DNA from: Excoecaria cochinchinensis
Lineage: Eukaryota > Streptophyta > Magnoliopsida > Malpighiales > Euphorbiaceae
NCBI GenBank assembly: GCA_947683425.1
Contig: CANTUQ010000073.1
Span: 7,722,501 to 7,786,500 of the forward strand
Length of the DNA stretch: 64,000 nt
Reading direction: 5' to 3'
In this document: positions 58,641 through 64,000 of the stretch, piece by piece
How the letters are laid out: each line of letters opens with the position of its first letter
Numbering within the stretch: position 1 is the first letter of the stretch
Notes under the pieces: generated by a model
Told to the model about the DNA's origin: nothing
The model's input: the letters and a program-made list of their open reading frames with translations, nothing else
Database searches by the model: none
Position numbers and translations under genes: made by a program

Positions 58641-59505
58641 GAGAAGGTGTGCTGATTATGAGGGTTTCCTATTAATTTGTTGAAAGTTATTGATAATTTT
58701 ATAGATAATTTCCCACCATATAATTATAGCTTTACTCGCCAATTAGATATGAACTTTTTCAATCTAGTATTTTATGATTTTTTTCTCAATATCAGATAGC
58801 AAAGATCTGATTGTCAATCTTAATCCTATTTAGCTTACCATCCATTTGTCCTTAACTTAAACTTATACTCTACCAGCAAATCTTATATTTTGTACACCAT
58901 TTTAGCCACTACTATATGACAATACGGATTGAATCACATGATCTAAAAATTCTGATATAACTTGATTTATTGTATCCTACTCTATCCTACTTTACCTCTT
59001 AGGTTTTTTATGGTGTAAATGCCTTAGACTTGGAGCATATGCTTATCATAATAATTATATGAAAGATGTATAATGCAAAAATAAAAATTAGAATTAAATT
59101 GTTGAGTTAATTTAGCAAAATTTTATAGTTATTCTAGGCAAAATGGAAGGTCTCAAGTTAAGGAACAAAACTATACATAAATCTAATTTGTTCTAGGAAA
59201 AATGAAAGGACTCATGTTAAGAAATCAAACTATGCATAAATCTGATTTTTAGTTGTCAAAATGAAAGGACTTATGTTAAAGAACCCAACTATACATAAAT
59301 TTGAAAGAAATATAAGAACTAATGTTAATGTCATGCGGGATTATAGTTGATTTAGACATATTAAAAACCCTTAGGCTTGTAGTAAATATAATAATTCCCT
59401 TCTTATAAGATTACACACTAAAGGAATTAATAAGTCACTTATAATAACATTACACACTAAGGAATTCATAAGTTATATTCTAATAATCGTTGTCTAACAA
59501 CTAAA
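58641..59505. other. AT-rich DNA with short tandem repeats, no gene
   Basis: It is a possible intron or intergenic stretch. It contains a three-unit tandem repeat at 59136-59306 and a two-unit TTACACACTAA(A)GGAATT repeat at 59412-59467. Confidence 0.6.
59136..59306. repeat. Tandem repeat, three units of about 58 bp
   Basis: Each unit reads CAAAATG.AAGG(A/T)CT.A.GTTAA.G, then a CTATACATAAATCT or CTATGCATAAATCT segment. The units diverge by some 15-20% by eye. Confidence 0.85.
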
Positions 59506-61760
59506 TCATGTTAAAAATGCTGCTACCAAACTCTTTTTCCTCATCTGCAATTGGGGTAATTGAACTTTGTGTATTAAGGGACATACACTGATATTTGTTA
59601 TGTCATCCCTTGTTGCAAATATAACACTTTTGTTGTATTCTTTTTTGTTTGTTGGTTGCACTAACTTGTGTATTCCTATTATCTTCTTCGACATTGCATC
59701 TTTTTTCACTTACTTCACTATTAAGAGTTGGCTGTATTTGTTTATATTTAACTGAAGACAACCTCTCCATCATGAAATTCATTTCCAAGTTAGATCTTTT
59801 GTAGCTATCCTCATCAACAGATGCTATATGGCAAGATTCAATCCACTAGTTTTGAAGCAATAAGAACCTGTTTTATCTCATGTCTTGGCCCAACAAAATG
59901 AAAATTTTCTCCGGTTTTGTGTATATTTTTTCGACAGCTTTTGTCCATTTATCCTTTATCAATGCATCTAGAAATTTATCTAAATTCTCTACTTTCATTA
60001 TAGCAAACATGTGTCTGCATGGCCACCTTTCCTTGTCAAATGTTCTACAACTGCAAGACATGAAACCTCTTTCGATTTTGTAAATTACAGTTTTCCTATC
60101 ATTCTGAGGACCATATTATGGAATCAACAGTAGCTGTCCATACTTGCTCTTTAGCTAATTCGTGTTGAACCTGTTTAATGAAAATAATATGTTATCATAT
60201 TAATTATGAGCAAATTATACTAGCATTTTATAATTTTGAATGAACACACAACTTTACAAAAAATATCTTAATAAATATAGTTCTTAAGAATTTAGCATAA
60301 GCATGCATCTCGATTGGTATTAAAGGTGATTTCATTTGTGTTGTAGTATGCCTGTCCTTAAAATTTTTCTCCATTCTTTTCATTCTCTGTGCTTCATTGC
60401 CATAAAATAATGATGAATGAAAGCATACAACCCCATATTTTGTTAAATATATTTTTTAAAAAAATGCATTTGAGCTCTCACATCTTTGGCTTGTGGTCAT
60501 TCCAGCAAAATATGCACTTCCAAAAAAGGTTTCAGCCCATAAATGCCTCCTTTTATATAAGTCTTCAAACCGATAATTTTTTTGTTGGGAGAACTCAACA
60601 ACCAAATCCCTAAATTTAGTATCAATTTGAGCTAGTGTGAAGTAACTCAGCATTACATTCGTTAACTTTCCTAAGAATCCATTAGTTTGGCATTGTGCTT
60701 TTGCATTTCTCATAAGGTGCCATGAGCATAATCTATGATTGGAAAAGGCATAAGTGTAGTTATTGCATACCTTACTATTGCATCTCCATCTATAATTATT
60801 GATAGTGGAACTTTACCACCTCCTTCCTCCAAGAATGTTTGAAATGTCCACATATATGATTCTTTATCTTCATTTGACAGTAGTGCACATCCAAAGATGA
60901 TATTATCTTTATTTTGTTAAGACCAATAAACATCACAAGTGGCATCATTAATGCATTAGTTTTGTAGCTTGAGTCACATACAACCACATCCTCAAAATTG
61001 TGATAATCAATACGTGACATTGAATCATCAAAGAACAACCTTTTCAATTCATTATCATTGTTGGTTTCATACCTCCAAAACAATCCTAGATCTTTTTCCT
61101 TCATTGCACTCAAGAATCCAATCGCAACTTCTGCTTCATTTCCTTACTTTGTTTTCTAAAAACAATAAACTTGAAATTATAAAGATCCTTAGGCAAGAAA
61201 CCAAGGCCCCCATCACTGCTGGTGGAACTAGTTATGAGTTCCATTATATGAAGAAGGGTTAATTCCTATAGCTTGCAATCTCCTAATTTCTTTTGCTCGC
61301 TTATCATTGATTTTTCTAATGTAATCAAAGAATTTGATCTCCTCTAGGCTAGCCATATGATGGTTGTGTTCTGGTTGAAATTCACATGTTATATAAATGT
61401 TCTTGTCCCTATTAAATGGGACTTCAAAGCTGGCCAAACAATTTCATCGCGTGATTACTCTTGGCTGCTTCTTTCTATTAGGGTTGTAAAGGTATTTATG
61501 TGAACACATTCCTTCTCTGCTACACACCTATTGTCTCGACCTTATATAGGGGCTAGTAGACATGGGTCACAATATATCTTTCCTAACACCGAACCCTTGT
61601 TCCTTTGCTAATTGATAGTAAAACTATCCAGCCTCACCTACTGTAATGAACTCTATTTCTGTTACCAACTTTCCTTTCCACCTAAATTGACCATTTCCAA
61701 ACAATAACGCATTTTTTGAAGGATCCCTTGCATCTTGGCTACTAAGGTTTGGCATTGCTT
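59506..61760 (-). pseudogene. FAR1/FRS-type (MULE-derived) protein pseudogene
   Basis: On the minus strand the domains follow in FAR1/FHY3 order. A FAR1 DNA-binding domain remnant lies at 61690-61350 (FYYQLAKEQGFGVRKD after a stop, CEFQPEHNHHMAS). The MULE transposase-like domain lies at 61113-60796 (DYHNFEDVVVCDSSYKTNAL, MMPLVMFIGLNKIK). The FLGKLTNVM region and WAETFFGSAYFAGMTTSQRC, ending CESSNAFF, lie at 60713-60456. A SWIM zinc finger lies at 60061-60000 (CSCRTFDKERWPCRHMFAIM). A zinc-knuckle start (KCYICNKG) is at about 59625-59600. Stops and frame changes occur throughout. FRS proteins are light-signalling regulators domesticated from MULE transposases; this copy could be either a relic MULE or a dead FRS gene. 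Confidence 0.88.
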
Positions 61761-62193
61761 CCTTTATATCAACAAAAATTCAATGAGTAAATAGAAGATA
61801 TTAATATGATTTATTTCCATTAAAATTTAATTTTTGTATTTTAGATAAATGATTTTGAGTCACTTAAGCAATAGCTTTAGATACAGAGCATAAATACTTT
61901 AATCATATAAATTTGAAGTTAATGCGTCATTATAGTAGCAAGCCTAATAGAAATTTATGATGTTTACACAAGTTATTATATTTCTCACCTGAAGGTGTAA
62001 ATCCCTCATCTTGATGTTGATGTTGCTTGTGACTTTGTTTCGATAATTTTGCTTCATCCATATTACTGTGACAATTTTGTAGGTAACTAAGGTAATTGAA
62101 ATATGTTTCTAGAAGATCAAAATTGTTGTATTCAATTTCAATTAATTTTCCATTGGAGAGTAAATTTCTGTAAATGTTATGGATGGAGATCAA
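61761..62193 (-). other. Possible N-terminal exon of the FAR1-type gene
   Basis: A minus-strand open frame 62193-61930 (MISIHNIYRNLLSNGKLIEI, NMDEAKLSKQSHKQHQHQDE) lies upstream of the FAR1-type domain in the right direction. It has a plausible GTGAGA donor after DEGFTPSG (about 61990). The acidic/His-Gln-rich content fits an FRS N-terminus but gives no specific match. Confidence 0.4.
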
Positions 62194-63330
62194 CTATTGT
62201 CGTACATAAGTTTTTCTTTTGTGCAAGTTGTACACAGGTTGTGGAAGGAGATGATATTCTATTTATTAAATTATACTAAGTTGCACAATGAATACGTTCT
62301 ATTAATTATGCCCACATATTACTATAGATCTTAAATTATTTGCCCGTTATTTTTTATTTTTTGGTTTTAAAGTAATAAATGTTGCTCTGTACTATTAGCA
62401 TATATGTAATTTCATATGACATTCTATACAATAAAACATTCAGCTTTTGGATGAGTGGAAGCTTCAATATTGAGGTTTATTTATTGCTCAAAATGATGTG
62501 GCTTAACAAACAAAAACCCATAATACCAAAAAATAAAATTTAACATAAGCTCAAATTTGTGTTGTAGTAGCTACCAAGTCATGACCCAAATTTTATAAAG
62601 AATGCTTCAAAAAGCAACGTACACTATTATAGATTTTGGTATATGAGGTGGAATAGCAATATGATACAAAACACCATAAATAATATTCTTAATCTTCATT
62701 CAAATCTCAACTCGGACTGTAGATCAGAAACTCATCTCAATAATCCAAGGATAATATTTCTTTCATGGGGTGTCCCTTCCTGGTCATACCACATGAAGAG
62801 CCTACATGAAACCGACAGCTAAAAATGAATAAATTGCATTATAGGTTGTTTTAAGAGATATGTTGATTGATTATAAACCAAAATGCAAAGAAAATATCAA
62901 TAATAAAGCCTCCAAACAAAAGCATATATTTTAAACACAATTAATTACATTGTAATTAGGGCACCCATAAAACCTCCTCCTTGAGTTTGCTTGAGTCCAT
63001 GATGCAAGCAGTGATGAGAGTTGTCCATAGTTACACCTAGGTGGGTGATTATTTATGAATGCAGAACTTTGATCACCCATATAATAATAAACTAAATATA
63101 TAGCTTATAAGAAATTCAATTTTATATAGATAAAAATGATTCAACCTTGTTTAAAGTAAAGGATTGGGATTACTATTCTATACTTCCTCAATGAGATGTT
63201 CCTCTAGGCAATGGCAAACATATATAGATATATGTGTATGCATTAAATTACTATAAGTGGTTGTTGAATTAATAACTTTTGTTTTGACTTCTCATTAATA
63301 TTGATTTAACTATACATAATTTTTTTTTTT
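62194..63330. other. AT-rich DNA, no gene seen
   Basis: No coding stretch, element end or repeat was recognised. Confidence 0.6.
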
Positions 63331-63404
63331 GTTTTTTTACTTACGCACTGGTGCACGTCATTGGTTTTATTTAAAATTCAACTACAACATTTAATGACAT
63401 TCCA

Positions 63405-63880
63405 GACAAAAAAAAGTCCTAAATAAAATGATTTGATGTCACATGTACTTTAAGTATATATTTTCTTTAATTTGACCGAATGAACCTATCCTTTTTTCTT
63501 TATTCATAATTCATATTCACATATAATTATATTTCAGTCCTATATCTCATTGACTAATCAATAACAATATTTCAAGACTCCATCTTGGTCATATATTCCA
63601 TACATTCCCCTTAAAAATAAATATTTTATGGTTAATACATTTCAAATAGAAAAAATCCCTAAATAAAAATGATTTGGGGTCACATATACTTCAAGTAGAT
63701 ATTTTCTTCAATTTGACCGGAATGAGCCTAACTTCTCTTCTTTATTCATAATTCATATACAAATACAAAAATATTAAAACTAATCACTAATCCCATATCT
63801 CAGACATATATCACATTGATTAATCAATAATATTATTCCAATACTCCGCCTTTGTCATATATTCCATATATCATATTAGA
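63405..63880. repeat. Direct duplication of about 230 bp, diverged
   Basis: 63405-63612 and 63645-63880 share, in order: AAAAAAGTCCTAAATAAAAT, GATTTG.(T/G)GTCACAT, TATTTTCTT(T/C)AATTTGACCG, TTCTTTATTCATAATTCATA, GA(C/T)TAATCAATAA and GTCATATATTCCATA. The second copy has a short extra segment near 63760-63800. Confidence 0.82.
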
Positions 63881-64000
63881 TAGATAGCATAGCATGGAAG
63901 TGAAATGGTAGTGGATTAATTATCAACTACAATATGAATTTATATATGTGATCAAATAGATAAAACAAGTAATTAAAATTATATCTTTTTTCCTTTAAAA
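63881..64000. other. AT-rich window end, nothing recognised
   Basis: Contains no feature I can support. Confidence 0.5.

Noticed and set aside
62194..64000. Possible terminal inverted repeat of a MULE beyond the FAR1-type unit
   Set aside because: I could find no convincing inverted match to any sequence left of 45642.

Overview
The window is repeat-dense nuclear DNA of a flowering plant, probably a eudicot. It is AT-rich and carries diverged Ty1/copia, Ty3/gypsy (Tat-, Athila- and Tekay-like), hAT and Mutator-like sequences, with tRNA-Met-type primer-binding sites and LTRs beginning TGTAACACCCC. The species cannot be named from the sequence. I see no intact host gene. Apart from short plant gene relics, everything recognisable is a transposable element or its remains. 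No rRNA, tRNA or CRISPR array was found.

Region 1 (1-7307). A non-autonomous LTR retrotransposon has LTRs of about 3 kb around a 559-bp interior without genes; its 5' LTR runs off the left edge. It is followed by a scrap of Tat-type LTR, a truncated second LTR and a (TC)n(TA)n microsatellite.

Region 2 (7308-38694). This is a nest several layers deep. The host is an old minus-strand copia element of Ale/Retrofit type, visible at 7308-8128, 31643-31928 and 37645-38694. Inside it sit a second minus-strand copia (8134-31637, with CCTTG on both sides) and a plus-strand copia (31929-37644). The 8134-31637 copia was itself hit by a solo LTR (10397-11913, target duplication GAGAT) and by a plus-strand gypsy element (13560-30647). 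That gypsy leader holds a truncated minus-strand Tat-type gypsy (about 15080-25216), which has two RNase H domains, an internal gag duplication, an LTR with a long (TAA)n tract and a tandem-repeat 3' region. The plus-strand copia carries a 511-bp foldback MULE-type element between protease and integrase.

Region 3 (38695-46800). It contains a 505-bp foldback element with a 10-bp target duplication, a degraded hAT element of the TTF zinc finger type (41130-43766), exon-like relics of plant genes (including a mitochondrial uL29/MRP-L47 fragment at 45071-45235), and the C-terminal part of a Ulp1-type cysteine protease on the minus strand.

Region 4 (46805-54841). A complete, fairly recent Athila-like element has 1551-bp LTRs and a perfect GAAAC target duplication. 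It carries an intact gag and a damaged ATHILA-type ORF but no pol, so it must have depended on an autonomous relative.

Region 5 (54847-64000). A broken FAR1/FRS-type (MULE-derived) gene lies on the minus strand, cut by a 2566-bp solo LTR with target duplication GATGT. It may be one transcription unit with the Ulp1 segment on the far side of the Athila element. The last 1.8 kb has only AT-rich DNA and a diverged direct repeat.

The most unexpected shared signal is a CpG-rich hairpin, TGTCGCGAGCGCGACA, recurring in three otherwise different LTR families in this AT-rich window.
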